From: Planctomycetota bacterium
Lineage (GTDB): Bacteria > Planctomycetota > Planctomycetia > Planctomycetales > Planctomycetaceae
Assembly (NCBI GenBank): GCA_003388505.1
Contig: QQVO01000059.1
Location: 62,501 to 126,500 of the forward strand
Reading direction: 5' to 3'
DNA: 64,000 nucleotides
Every line of letters begins with the position of its first letter. The first letter of the stretch is position 1. The position numbers and the translations under genes were made by a program. Shown here in pieces: positions 36,150 through 45,902 of the stretch. The notes beneath the pieces were generated by a model that was not told where the DNA came from, ran no database searches, and worked only from the letters and a program-made list of their open reading frames with translations.

Positions 36150-36761
36150 ATGGGTCGCTACACCGGGCCCAAGGCCCGCATTAACCGCCGGCTAGGATTT
36201 CAAATCTACGAGAACGCCGGGGCCATCCGCGCCATGGAGCGGAAGCCCGATCCGCCCGGGATGGTGACCCGTCGCCGCGGGAAGCAGTCGATCTACGCGC
36301 TGGCGCTGATCGAAAAGCAGAAGATCAAATTCTACTACGGGTTTCGCGAGCAGCAGTTGCGGAAGTATTTCGCCAAGGCGCGGAGGCTGAAGGGCAACAC
36401 CGGTGAGCACCTCATGTTGCTCTGCGAGCGGCGACTCGACAACGTCGTCCGTCGCGCCGGCTTCGCTTTGACGCGGCCCCAGGCCCGCCAGGGAATCGTC
36501 CACGGACACTTCCAGCTTAACGGTCGAACCGTGCGACGACCGTCGATTCAGGTCCGCGCCGGAGACGTCATCACCGTCAAGAATCGTCCCAACCTGAAGA
36601 AGCTCTACCAGGAACTCGTGGAATCCGGCGGAGACCCCGGCTGCAACTGGATTTCGCGCGACAGCGACGAACTCAAGGCCGTCGTGACGTCTCTGCCGGG
36701 AATGGACGACGTCAGTCTTCCCGTCGACGTCGGCCAGGTTGTCGCGTTCTTGTCCCGGTAG
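36150..36761 (+). CDS. rpsD: 30S ribosomal protein S4
   Basis: A 203-residue S4, a primary 16S rRNA-binding protein that starts assembly of the 30S subunit. Begins MGRYTGPKARINRRLG and lacks the zinc Cys motif of the C+ form. It has KIKFYYGFREQQLRKYFAKA and an S4 RNA-binding domain (LCERRLDNVVRRAGFALTRPQARQGIVHGHF). The start at 36150 is preferred; the frame upstream is open to 36084. It lies 6 bp upstream of adk rather than in an rpsM-rpsK-rpoA operon, a displaced arrangement. Confidence 0.97.
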   Translation: MGRYTGPKARINRRLGFQIYENAGAIRAMERKPDPPGMVTRRRGKQSIYALALIEKQKIKFYYGFREQQLRKYFAKARRLKGNTGEHLMLLCERRLDNVVRRAGFALTRPQARQGIVHGHFQLNGRTVRRPSIQVRAGDVITVKNRPNLKKLYQELVESGGDPGCNWISRDSDELKAVVTSLPGMDDVSLPVDVGQVVAFLSR

Positions 36762-36766
36762 GAATC

Positions 36767-37456
36767 ATGGAGCCAGCGACAGCCTCGAAATCGTCTCAGA
36801 CGCGCGCAAGAGGCAGATCGATGCAACAGGCTCCGTACCCATACCCGGCCGCGCTGATCTTCGGCGTGCCGGGAGCCGGGAAGGGGACGCAGGGCGACAT
36901 CCTCCGCCACGTTCCCGGTTTCTTCCACGTCTCCAGCGGCGTCGTCTTTCGCAAACTCGACCCGCAGTCGCCCGACGGACGCTCAGCCCGCGAGTACATC
37001 AGCCGCGGTGAACTCGTCCCCGACGACATGACCATCCGCCTCTTCTCCGATCACCTCGAAGCAGAGAGAACGTCCGGACGGTTCGATCCCGCAAACGATC
37101 TGCTGCTGCTCGACGGAATCCCCCGCAACCTGACGCAACAGGAGTTGCTCAAGCAATACGTCGACGTCCGGCTCGTGCTGCACCTCGTCTGCCGCGACAA
37201 GGAAGCGATGATCGAGCGCATCAAGCGCCGCGCCCGGATCGAGAATCGGGACGACGACGCCAGCGAGGCGATTACCCGCAAACGATTCGAGATCTACGAT
37301 CGCGAAACCGTCCCCGTCCTCGCGGGCTACCCCGATTCGATCATTCGGGGGATCGAATCCAGCATGACGCAGGCCGAGGTTCTTCTGGAATGCCTCGAAG
37401 CTCTGGTGCCGGTCTTCAAGGAATGCATGCCGCGAGATCTTGCGGCGGCAACCTGA
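36767..37456 (+). CDS. adk: Adenylate kinase-like nucleoside monophosphate kinase
   Basis: A 229-residue P-loop kinase. GVPGAGKGTQ is at about residues 33-42. DGIPRNLTQQELL matches the NMP-binding DGFPRTxxQ region. RDDDASEAITRKRFEIYDRETVPVL matches the adenylate kinase RxDDxxExxxxR signature after a short LID without zinc Cys. The family converts AMP and ATP to two ADP. An alternative start at 36821 (MQQAPYP) is preceded by AGAGG. Directly follows rpsD by 5 bp. Confidence 0.9.
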   Translation: MEPATASKSSQTRARGRSMQQAPYPYPAALIFGVPGAGKGTQGDILRHVPGFFHVSSGVVFRKLDPQSPDGRSAREYISRGELVPDDMTIRLFSDHLEAERTSGRFDPANDLLLLDGIPRNLTQQELLKQYVDVRLVLHLVCRDKEAMIERIKRRARIENRDDDASEAITRKRFEIYDRETVPVLAGYPDSIIRGIESSMTQAEVLLECLEALVPVFKECMPRDLAAAT

Positions 37457-37814
37457 GATTGAATAGACCGCGGATTTGACGGATGCGGCGGATCGGCACG
37501 GATTCGACCTTATCTTCCTGAGCAAGAGGAAACGCAGAGAGCACGGCGATCCAGCCGTTATTGGTCTGCACACTCGGAAATCGAATCAGCGAAAATCCGT
37601 TCAATCCGCGCTGATCCGCGTTCCAATCGAGACTCTTGTGAAGCGAACTGATCGAGAGAAGATTGCTCAGGAGTTGTGTGTCAACGACAGACCCGCAGGG
37701 GAGCGCTCGAACCGGTAACGGCGACCACCTCGACTCCCCTCCCGTCTCCGTCGTACACGATCGGCACGAACGACTCGATTCCGCGCAGCCACTCACGGTA
37801 TCATCGTTCTTGAG
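37457..37814. repeat. Intergenic with dispersed repeat family B copy 2
   Basis: Bases 37463-37690 match 12957-13178. The best-conserved part is 37616-37688 with GAGACTCTTGTGAAGCGAAC and GAGTTGTGTGT. No gene is seen before the rhomboid start. Confidence 0.8.
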
Positions 37815-39056
37815 ATGGTCCTGACGCCGATCACCACTGACGCACCGATCTACCATTGGCCGCGCGCGACCGTCGGGCTCATTGTCGCGAATGTCTTTGT
37901 CTTCCTGCTCGTCGAGAGCGGCGTCTGCGGTCCCTTCCCGGAAATCGTCGCCAGATACGGCCTGACCCACGGCCAGGGCCCGCAGCCGTTGCAATGGATC
38001 ACCTCCAACTTTCTCCACGCCAATGCGGTCCACCTGGCCGGCAACATGTTGTTCCTGTGGGGCTTCGGGCTCGTCGTGGAAGGCAAGATCGGCTGGCGGG
38101 CGTTCTTGAGCCTCTACCTCCTGATGGGAGCGCTCGAGTGCGCGATCGAACAGGTCTCCTTCCCCGGTGTGTCAGGCGCTTCATTCGGAGCGTCGGCTGT
38201 CATATTCGGACTCATGGCCATCGCTCTGGTGTGGGCCCCGAAGAATGATCTTGTCGTCGGCTATTGGCTGCCCGGCATCGGGGTGGGAACGTTCGATGTG
38301 TCGATCCTCACGTTCTCGTTGATCGTTGTGACGATGCAGGGACTGCTGTTGTGGTGGATTGCCTCCACGTCCGAATTGTTCCTCAGCAGTCCGCTCCTGC
38401 ATTTGCTGGGCGCTCTGCTCGGCCTGATCGTCGGCGCGGTCATGTGGCGCTGCGGTTGGGTCGACTGCGAAGGTTGGGATTTGTTCTCGGTGCTGCTGGG
38501 CAAGCAGCCTCAACCCGTTGCCAGCGATTCGTACATCCCGGTCGTCGAACGCCCGGTCGCCGAACGACCCGACGCGCATCCGAAACGGGATCGTCCCGAA
38601 TCGAATGGCGCGATGAATCCGGAGACCGGCGTCGCGCGGCACAAAGCCAGGTGCATTCGTCGAGTACGCGCCCTGCTCGACAAGGGCCGTCCGCTCGACG
38701 CCTGCAACGCGTTGCGGGAAACTCAGCATGTTCTCGACCGTTGGACGCTCCCGCGCGCCGATCACGTGCGGCTGGCCCAGTCGCTGCAAGAGTCCGGCCA
38801 CTGCCACGAAGCCGTGGCGCTCTGGGAAGAATATGTCGCAGAGCATCCCGAAGACTCCGACCCGATCCGGATCGAGGCGGCCGAAATGATGGTGAATCAA
38901 CAATCCCGGCCCCATGCCGCCATTCGAATCCTGAAGCCCGTCGACTCCACAGGACTGCACCCCGAACTCCATAGCCGGCGGGCCGCAATTCTGCGCCGCG
39001 CCGCCGAATTGATCGAACAGGGCGCTGTCGAGTTCGCGGACCGTCCGAGGGGTTAG
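37815..39056 (+). CDS. Rhomboid-type serine protease with C-terminal helical domain
   Basis: A 413-residue protein with six or seven hydrophobic helices in the first 220 residues. It carries HLAGNMLFLWGFG (oxyanion Asn/His region), the catalytic-Ser loop SGASFGASAVIFGLM, and a later helix with His (LLHLLGALLGLIVG). Residues 260-413 are a soluble helical region with TPR-like spacing (KGRPLDACNALRETQHVL; LAQSLQESGHCHEAVALWEEYV). It ends 54 bp before a sigma factor gene; joint transcription is likely. Confidence 0.9.
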   Translation: MVLTPITTDAPIYHWPRATVGLIVANVFVFLLVESGVCGPFPEIVARYGLTHGQGPQPLQWITSNFLHANAVHLAGNMLFLWGFGLVVEGKIGWRAFLSLYLLMGALECAIEQVSFPGVSGASFGASAVIFGLMAIALVWAPKNDLVVGYWLPGIGVGTFDVSILTFSLIVVTMQGLLLWWIASTSELFLSSPLLHLLGALLGLIVGAVMWRCGWVDCEGWDLFSVLLGKQPQPVASDSYIPVVERPVAERPDAHPKRDRPESNGAMNPETGVARHKARCIRRVRALLDKGRPLDACNALRETQHVLDRWTLPRADHVRLAQSLQESGHCHEAVALWEEYVAEHPEDSDPIRIEAAEMMVNQQSRPHAAIRILKPVDSTGLHPELHSRRAAILRRAAELIEQGAVEFADRPRG

Positions 39057-39110
39057 CTTCGGCAGTCGCATCCGGTGCGATACGTCCAGACTCAATTCGC
39101 AGAGGAACAG

Positions 39111-39761
39111 ATGGCTGAAACCGACCCGGCCCTGGTGGAACAGGTCAAAGCGGGAAGTCGCGACGCGCTCGCTGAGTTCATTGCGCAGAGCGAGCGGCAA
39201 CTCACGGCCTACATCGAACGCATGATGAGCGACTCCCTCCGCCGCAAAGTGGAACCGGGCGACATTCTGCAGGAGGTCACGGTGAGCGCCCTCAGTGCGC
39301 TCGACTCGGTCGATCTGACCCGTCAGAACCCCTTCGGCTGGCTCTGCCAGCAGGCGGAACGCCGGATCATCGATGCGCATCGGCACCACTTCGGAGCGCA
39401 GAAAAGATCTGCCTCACGGGAAGTTCCCCTGCAAGCGCGATCCGGCGCGGACGATCCGGGGGGCGGCATCGCCGACTTGCTGGCCGCCAGCCTGACCACC
39501 CCCAGCGCCGCGGTCTCCCGTCAGCAGAAAGAGTTTCACATGCTCGAAGCCCTCTCCGCACTTCCGGAAGAGAGCCGCGAAGCGCTCCGCATGCGCTATA
39601 TGGAGCATCTCCCGAGCAAGGAAATCGCACAGCGGCTCGGAAAGACCGACGGCGCAGTCCGCGTCATGGTCACCCGTTCCCTCCAGAAACTTCAGGATAT
39701 CCTGGCACAGAATTCCGACTTCCAGACCCTCGTCGCCCAGCAGCGGAAGAAGGAAGCCTGA
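39111..39761 (+). CDS. RNA polymerase sigma factor (sigma-70 family, ECF-like)
   Basis: A 216-residue sigma factor. Region 2 is seen in VEPGDILQEVTVSALSAL with the NPFGWLCQQAERRIIDAHR tail. Region 4 helix-turn-helix is LPEESREALRMRYMEHLPSK then EIAQRLGKTDGAVRVMVTRSL. The start at 39111 has AGAGGA about 6 nt upstream and gives a normal N-terminus. It follows a rhomboid protease; a small protein at 50650 has an anti-sigma-like N-terminus but is far away. Confidence 0.93.
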   Translation: MAETDPALVEQVKAGSRDALAEFIAQSERQLTAYIERMMSDSLRRKVEPGDILQEVTVSALSALDSVDLTRQNPFGWLCQQAERRIIDAHRHHFGAQKRSASREVPLQARSGADDPGGGIADLLAASLTTPSAAVSRQQKEFHMLEALSALPEESREALRMRYMEHLPSKEIAQRLGKTDGAVRVMVTRSLQKLQDILAQNSDFQTLVAQQRKKEA

Positions 39762-39897
39762 CAGCCTGTTGCAAATGGCGGTCACCGAACCGAACACCGG
39801 CCTTCCAGAACGGGTGCATTGCAGCGCCCCGTCGTCCCAACGAGGGGGCGAGCCGCCGGGCGTCAGCCGGCGGTTGCGTCCCTTCAGGTCCAACTCT

Positions 39898-40926
39898 TCA
39901 CTGCACCGCAACGACTTCCCCGATGACCACCGGCGATTCCGTCTTGCCGATCAGATCACAAACTGTCTCCACAGACTCCTCCCGAACAACCAGCACCAGC
40001 CCGACGCCCATGTTGAACACGCGGTACATCTCATCGTCGGCGATGTTTCCCAGCTTCTGAATCCAATCGAAGACCGGCGGAATCGTCCACGCACCGCGCT
40101 CAATGGACAGACCGCATCCCTCGGGAAGAATCCGGCCGACGTTCTCTTCCAGGCCTCCGCCGGTGATGTGCGCGATGCCCGCGACCGCCGGGCGGATCGC
40201 GTCATTTCCCAGCAGTTCCGAAATCAGCCCGGCGTAAATCTTCGTCGGCGTCAGCAGCGCCTCGCCGACGGACGCCCCCAACTCGGGAACCTGATCGTCA
40301 ACGCTCAGCCCGCCAGCCTCAAACACCGCCTTCCGCGCCAGCGAGTAACCGTTTGAATGCAGACCTGACGACGGAATCCCGATCAGTCGGTCGCCGGGCC
40401 GAATCGCCCCCCCGTCAACCAGTTTCGTACGTTCGACCACTCCGACGCAGAATCCCGCCAGATCGAAATCACCCGGACGGTAAAGCCCCGGCATGACCGC
40501 CGTCTCGCCTCCCAGCAGTGCCGTCCCGGCTTCCCGACAGCCCGTCGCGACCCCCTGCACCAGAGCCGAAATCAATGCCGGATTGTCTTCGGCGACGGCC
40601 AAGTAATCGAGAAAGAACAGCGGCTCCGCGCCGACGCACAAACAATCGTTGACGCACATCGCGACCAGATCGATGCCGATCGTGTCAAACCGCTGCGCGA
40701 GCTGCGCGACGCGAATCTTCGTACCGACGCCGTCCGTGCCGGAGACCAGGACCGGGTCCGCGTAACTCCGCCCATCCCCCAGCAGTCGAAACAGTCCGGC
40801 GAAGCCCCCTTCGAGAGGCAACACCCGCGGCCCGTGCGTCGCCGCCATCATCGCAGGCAGCTTCTGCATCGCCCGTTGGTATTCGTCCAGATCGACGCCG
40901 GCGTCTTTGTACGTGAGTGACGGCAT
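39898..40926 (-). CDS. purM: Phosphoribosylformylglycinamidine cyclo-ligase
   Basis: A 342-residue AIR synthetase, fifth step of purine synthesis. Typical blocks: LTYKDAGVDLDEYQ, SGTDGVGTKIRVAQ, DLVAMCVNDCLCVGAEPLFFLDY, LLGGETAVMPGLY, and GIAHITGGGLEENVGRILPEG. The start at 40926 (MPSLTYKDAG) was chosen by similarity; the frame is open to 40953. Confidence 0.97.
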   Translation of the reverse strand: MPSLTYKDAGVDLDEYQRAMQKLPAMMAATHGPRVLPLEGGFAGLFRLLGDGRSYADPVLVSGTDGVGTKIRVAQLAQRFDTIGIDLVAMCVNDCLCVGAEPLFFLDYLAVAEDNPALISALVQGVATGCREAGTALLGGETAVMPGLYRPGDFDLAGFCVGVVERTKLVDGGAIRPGDRLIGIPSSGLHSNGYSLARKAVFEAGGLSVDDQVPELGASVGEALLTPTKIYAGLISELLGNDAIRPAVAGIAHITGGGLEENVGRILPEGCGLSIERGAWTIPPVFDWIQKLGNIADDEMYRVFNMGVGLVLVVREESVETVCDLIGKTESPVVIGEVVAVQ

Positions 40927-40995
40927 GCGAGTCAGCCTGCTGCTCGAATTCAATTCCGGAAATACCCAGCGCGGCCGTTCGCCGCAAACATCGCG

Positions 40996-41018
40996 GCCGA
41001 CTCGCTCTGCGAGTCGGC
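40996..41018. repeat. Perfect 10 bp hairpin
   Basis: GCCGACTCGC and GCGAGTCGGC enclose TCT. A related sequence, CCGACTCG-CTCCGT-CGAGTCGG, is at 47085-47106. It lies between acpS and purM on the minus strand and may terminate or stabilise transcripts. Confidence 0.6.
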
Positions 41019-41035
41019 TTCCTCGTGATCTTCCT

Positions 41036-41061
41036 CATTCCCAAACTTCCGTTCGGGAACG
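41036..41061. repeat. Short palindrome, family C copy 2
   Basis: CATTCCC (41036-41042) and GGGAACG (41055-41061) around AAACTTCCGTTC. It matches 14965-14990 and 54610-54631 and is adjacent to the perfect hairpin at 40996. Confidence 0.7.
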
Positions 41062-41077
41062 CGCCCCGCCTCTCCAA

Positions 41078-41473
41078 TCAGCCCGTACGCGCCGTGTGCT
41101 GAACGGCGATGGCCGTGGCCGTGGCGTAGCTTCTGCAATGGGAGATCGTGATAAAGACCTCGTCGATCCCCAACCGCTCCGCGGCGTCCGCAGCGCCCGA
41201 CTTCAGGCTGATCTGCGGCTGCCCGTTTCGTTTGTTCACGACTTCGATGTCCTGAAAACCCACCCCCCGCGTCATCCCCGTACCCAGCGTCTTCATCACA
41301 GACTCTTTCGCGGCCCAGCGACCGGCGTAATGCTGAATCGCCTCGCGGCGACGCTGGCAATAGCGAATTTCCTGTTCGGTGAACACCCGCTGCAGAAACA
41401 GCTCTCCGTGCCGTTCGATCATCTGACCGATCCGCACCGTCTCGATAATGTCCGTCCCGAGTCCGACAATCAC
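41078..41473 (-). CDS. acpS: Holo-[acyl-carrier-protein] synthase
   Basis: A 131-residue phosphopantetheinyl transferase that activates acyl carrier protein. It has IVGLGTDIIE with the metal-binding Asp, LFLQRVFTEQE, and RWAAKESVMKTLGTG with the conserved Glu. ISHCRSYATATAI follows. Its start overlaps the stop of the upstream gene by 4 bp, consistent with translational coupling. Confidence 0.95.
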   Translation of the reverse strand: MIVGLGTDIIETVRIGQMIERHGELFLQRVFTEQEIRYCQRRREAIQHYAGRWAAKESVMKTLGTGMTRGVGFQDIEVVNKRNGQPQISLKSGAADAAERLGIDEVFITISHCRSYATATAIAVQHTARTG

Positions 41474-42057
41474 GGATCAACTCTCTCGTCTTCACCCAGA
41501 GGGGCTCTTTTGTCGTCTACCTCAATCGCAGACCGCATCCCTCGCCGCGCCCCCCACGCTCCGGCCAGGCCCGCCAGCGCCAGTTCCACCCCCCAGACGA
41601 TCTCCGGCCAGGGGGGTCCGTACCAGCCCAGAGCCGAGATGCGCGCTGCCAGATAGTCGCTGAAGCCGGGCTCCAGACGGAGTCGATGCTGCTGCAATTG
41701 CTGAGGACGCGAGCGGCCGTCGCGCATCCCTTCCAGCAATCGCATCCCCGCCAACTCTTCCGGATTCTCTTGTACTCTTTGCCGGGCCCGGGCTTCAAGC
41801 TGCGCGAAGTTCAATCGGGCGATGTTCGCCGGCCCCGCAATCACCAGCAGCGGCGCACCGAGGAGAACCAGTCGCGGATGCCGGATTTCGAGTTCCCCCG
41901 CCAGCCGGCCCATCGCCCAACCCGCGCCCCCTCCGAACACAACCGAGAACAGGAACAGTAACCGCGTTCGTTCGGGAGCATGCGCCAGCATTGTGGACAG
42001 CAGGAGAACACCTGCGGCAGAGATCGTTAACCAACCGACAGCGCGACGAAGCATCAC
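41470..42057 (-). CDS. Hypothetical membrane protein upstream of acpS
   Basis: A 195-residue protein with three N-terminal hydrophobic helices (about residues 8-25, 31-50, 60-77), a soluble loop (ARARQRVQENPEELAGMRLL) and a C-terminal helix (VWGVELALAGLAGAWGARRG). Function not recognised. It overlaps acpS by 4 bp and follows trpS by about 10 bp. Confidence 0.75.
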   Translation of the reverse strand: MMLRRAVGWLTISAAGVLLLSTMLAHAPERTRLLFLFSVVFGGGAGWAMGRLAGELEIRHPRLVLLGAPLLVIAGPANIARLNFAQLEARARQRVQENPEELAGMRLLEGMRDGRSRPQQLQQHRLRLEPGFSDYLAARISALGWYGPPWPEIVWGVELALAGLAGAWGARRGMRSAIEVDDKRAPLGEDERVDP

Positions 42058-42067
42058 CGTTGTTCCA

Positions 42068-43045
<978 letters not shown>

Positions 43046-43221
43046 GATGCAGACGTTGAAAACTGAATTTCAGGGACCGTCGATCGGAACTCGCACGTCG
43101 CCGGGACGTTTCATCCGCAGCACACGCCGCCGGCGTCGTCGTCGCTTCCACTCGATCGCGCGGCGCAACACGATTCACCGACCCGAGCGCGGAACATCCG
43201 ACGCCGTCGTCATCCCCCAGG

Positions 43222-44133
43222 TCAGGAAGCTTTCAACGTTCCGACGAGATCGACGACGCGCTCGCATCCTTCCGCGTCGACGGTCTTTTCCAATTCCTCC
43301 ACCAGTGCGCTGGAGAGGCCGGGATTGTAGAAATTCGCAGTGCCAATTTGAACGGCGCTCGCTCCGGCGACGAGAAACTCCATCACATCGTCGATCGATT
43401 GGATCCCCCCGATCCCGATCACCGGAACCGGCACGCTCTGGGCCACCTGCCACACGCACCGCAAAGCCAGCGGCTTGATCGCCGGGCCGCTGAGTCCGCC
43501 GATGCGATTCCCCAGCACCGGCGTTCGCCGTCGCCAGTCGATCGCCATTCCCTGAAACGTATTCACCAGCGAAACGGCGTCCGCCCCCGCTTCCGCCGCC
43601 GCCGCCGCGACGGTCGTGATGTTCGTCACGTTCGGCGTCAGCTTCGCGATGACGGGTAATTCGCACGCCCCGCGAACGGCCGCCACCACCTCGTAGGTCA
43701 ACGTCGGATCGGTGCCGTAGTCCACGCCGCCGCTGACGTTCGGGCAGGAGATGTTCAACTCCAGCCCCGCAAGTCGCTGGAATTCGCCGAGGCGACGCGC
43801 CATCTCGACAAACTCATCCGTGTTGCGCCCCGCGATGTTGGCGATCACCGCCGTTTCCAGCGTCAGCAGATAACCCAGATGCTTCTCGATGAACGCCTCG
43901 AGGCCGTCGTTGTCGAGGCCGATCGAATTGAGCATTCCCGAGGCGGTTTCGACCGTTCGCGGCGGTCGATTTCCCATCCGCGGCAGCGGCGTAATCGTCT
44001 TGGGGATCACACCCCCGATGCGCCCGAAATCGACGTACGCCGCCATCTCCCTGGCATATCCGAACGTCCCGGAAGCGACGAGGATCGGATTCCGGAGCGA
44101 GAGCCGATTGAGAGTGACTCGCAGGTCAGCCAT
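43222..44133 (-). CDS. pyrD: Dihydroorotate dehydrogenase, class 1B
   Basis: A 303-residue catalytic subunit that oxidises dihydroorotate to orotate in pyrimidine synthesis. It has [22 protein letters not shown], and the catalytic Cys in [13 protein letters not shown]. It also has [20 protein letters not shown] and [11 protein letters not shown]. The Cys active base indicates class 1, and the length and NPI..SGTFG text indicate 1B, which normally needs PyrK; no pyrK is seen here. Confidence 0.95.
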   Translation of the reverse strand: MADLRVTLNRLSLRNPILVASGTFGYAREMAAYVDFGRIGGVIPKTITPLPRMGNRPPRTVETASGMLNSIGLDNDGLEAFIEKHLGYLLTLETAVIANIAGRNTDEFVEMARRLGEFQRLAGLELNISCPNVSGGVDYGTDPTLTYEVVAAVRGACELPVIAKLTPNVTNITTVAAAAAEAGADAVSLVNTFQGMAIDWRRRTPVLGNRIGGLSGPAIKPLALRCVWQVAQSVPVPVIGIGGIQSIDDVMEFLVAGASAVQIGTANFYNPGLSSALVEELEKTVDAEGCERVVDLVGTLKAS

Positions 44134-44482
44134 TCAGAAAAACCGGACAGGTCGCTGCGCATGCGACTCCGGAAGGCGTCCACCCGCCGGAGCCCGAGCG
44201 CGGCGCAGGCTGCGCCGCTCGCTCAAACTCCCGGCATCCTATCGGTCGGCCACGGTCCGGGCAATCGGCCGTGCGCGAAGGCGAGCCTCGCCGACCGTTC
44301 GCGATCAGCCGGCCGCATCGTCGGGCCCGCGACGACAGCCCTGAGAAGGCACTCTTGGCTCCTCCAGGCTGAATTGACGGGTGCCACTGGCTCCGCCAGT
44401 GCGAACCAGAAACGACGTCGACTCCGCGATGCACTGGCAAAGCCAGTGGCACCCAACCCGTCAACTCAGGATTGAACAAGCG
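44134..44482. other. Intergenic, ends in a double-hairpin repeat
   Basis: About 350 bp without a gene. The right third holds the inverted repeat at 44374-44464 described next. Confidence 0.4.
44374..44464. repeat. Double hairpin inverted repeat
   Basis: The left arm TTGACGGGTGCCACTGGC and the right arm GCCAGTGGCACCCAACCCGT then CAA are reverse complements except for a 5 nt insertion. Each arm also forms its own hairpin (CACTGGC-tcc-GCCAGTG; GCACTGGC-aaa-GCCAGTGG). The element sits just downstream of the small lipoprotein-like gene. Confidence 0.85.
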
Positions 44483-44701
44483 CTAGATCACGCCGCCGTG
44501 CGTTCGGTACGGAGTGGCGTAGTCCGGCGCTTCCAGGAACCAGACTCGCTCCCAGATCTCCGTCGCGTGCCGGTAGCTTTCCGACGTATAGATCAATTCC
44601 CGCGTTCGAATGTCGGGATTCGCGTTCCAGATCGGAACGATACAGCCGCTCTGCACCGAAATCGACGCGGCCAGAATGCCGAGAATCATGAGCTTTCGCA
44701 T
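44483..44701 (-). CDS. Small exported protein, possible lipoprotein
   Basis: A 72-residue protein. A hydrophobic leader (MRKLMILGILAASISVQSGC) ends at Cys; the -3 residue is Gln rather than the usual Leu, so lipidation is uncertain. Mature part contains YTSESYRHATEIWERVWFLE and a C-terminal YATPYRTHGGVI. I do not recognise a named family, but the end pattern may be conserved in related bacteria. Confidence 0.7.
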   Translation of the reverse strand: MRKLMILGILAASISVQSGCIVPIWNANPDIRTRELIYTSESYRHATEIWERVWFLEAPDYATPYRTHGGVI

Positions 44702-45025
44702 GCTTCAACTCCGGTGACCGGGCGGCGGGGGAACGCAGACTGCGAACCGACCGACGGTCGAAATTTGAATGAATGGTCTCGTCAGGTCCGGAAACGGAAT
44801 TCGAGGTCGATCGCGCACGCGACCGGCCGACGATCCGCTGCGAGCCGGCCGGCCCACGACGAATCGCGTTCATTCCGCGCAGCACGACGGTTTACCCGTC
44901 CGCCGGGCGGTCAAACGAATCTGGGTTGGATGGAGGTCAAAACTGTCGCTGAGAAGCGACTGAGGGAGGGGACGTACGCTCTTGCACAATCCGTTCGACG
45001 TCTGAGGAACGTCTGAGGATGGCAG

Positions 45026-45460
45026 TCAGTGTGTGAATCCGGTCGATGAGGGCTGCTGGACTCCCTGCGGGGCAACGCTGCCCGGCGATGGGATGTTCGC
45101 CGGAGGTGTTGTCGGCGTATGGGTTTCCGTGGGTTGCTGCGGCTGAGCCTCGGACGAAGCAGACTGCTCCGCACTCTCCAGGGCCAACACCCGCTCTTCC
45201 ATTTCCTTACCGGGCTTGAACGTCACGACATACTTCTCGGCGACATTCACCTTTTCGCCCGTCCGCGGATTGCGGGCCTTTCGGGCGGCCCGTTTCTTGA
45301 CTTCGAAGACTCCAAAGTTCCGGAGTTCGATCCGATGGTCGGGATCGTTCACCAGTGTCTCGATAATGGCCTCAAACGTCTTCTGGACAATCTCCTTCGT
45401 CTTGAGCTGTGTCAGCCCGCACTCTTCGGAGATGGTCTTGACGATTTCCTTCTTTGTCAC
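45026..45460 (-). CDS. HU-like DNA-binding protein with Pro/Gln-rich tail
   Basis: A nucleoid protein of the HU/IHF family: [56 protein letters not shown], and [14 protein letters not shown], about 95 residues. A tail of about 45 residues rich in Ser, Pro, Gln and Thr follows ([20 protein letters not shown]), which normal HU lacks. The start is most likely GTG at 45460 with GGGAGGGTGA upstream; the frame is open to 45649 but that part is leader RNA. A promoter and a hairpin lie upstream. Confidence 0.9.
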   Translation of the reverse strand: MTKKEIVKTISEECGLTQLKTKEIVQKTFEAIIETLVNDPDHRIELRNFGVFEVKKRAARKARNPRTGEKVNVAEKYVVTFKPGKEMEERVLALESAEQSASSEAQPQQPTETHTPTTPPANIPSPGSVAPQGVQQPSSTGFTH

Positions 45461-45484
45461 CGGCTCACCCTCCCACCGAAGTCT

Positions 45485-45518
45485 ACATCGGAGGGCTGCA
45501 AAAAAGCACCTCCGATGT
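45485..45518 (-). promoter_or_regulatory. Hairpin in the HU leader
   Basis: CATCGGAGG (45486-45494) and CCTCCGATG (45509-45517) make a perfect 9 bp stem around a T-rich (minus strand) loop with a further TGC/GCA pair. It lies between the predicted promoter and the GTG start, so it would be in the mRNA leader, about 15 nt before the ribosome site. A regulatory role is inference. Confidence 0.6.
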
Positions 45519-45534
45519 GGGGTCGAACGCCTCA

Positions 45535-45564
45535 ACTTTAGTGACAACACCAACTTACTGTCAA
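45535..45564 (-). promoter_or_regulatory. Promoter for the HU gene
   Basis: On the minus strand: TTGACA (45559-45564), an 18 nt spacer and TAAAGT (45535-45540). The -35 is a perfect consensus hexamer; the -10 matches 4 of 6. Confidence 0.6.
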
Positions 45565-45902
45565 GGTGTGTCCGCAGGCGACGACTTCCGGTGTCTGGGC
45601 GGCTTTTGCCCGACTCGCGCAACACATTCCCAGATTTGACCTTACGCACACAGGCCGTGCGCTGCGGATCTCCACTGGAGCAGTGCCTCCCGAGTCGGGA
45701 TGTAAGTTTCTATTTTCAAACAATTTGCGATACGAACAGGCGCAAGAATCAAGCCGGTTGCGAATCTCCTCTCCTGATATCGGTCCGCTACCTGCCGCAA
45801 CATCAGAAGAATCGGCAGAATCGCTACCGTTTGTCAGGATTCCCGACCTGCCGCCGCGGATCTCACCATGAAACTCCGTGACTCCGCGGTGAATAATGCG
45901 GG
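45565..45902. other. Intergenic, repeat-like text at right end
   Basis: About 340 bp with no gene. Bases 45869-45905 (ACTCCGTGACTCCGCGGTGA then ATAATGCGG) share text with 47296-47334 and, in reverse, with the repeats near 58160 and 59570. Confidence 0.4.

Noticed and set aside
43046-43221. Possible small Arg-rich ribosomal protein gene on the plus strand
   Set aside because: The translation lacks L34 or other small ribosomal protein motifs and the frame overlaps antisense into pyrD.
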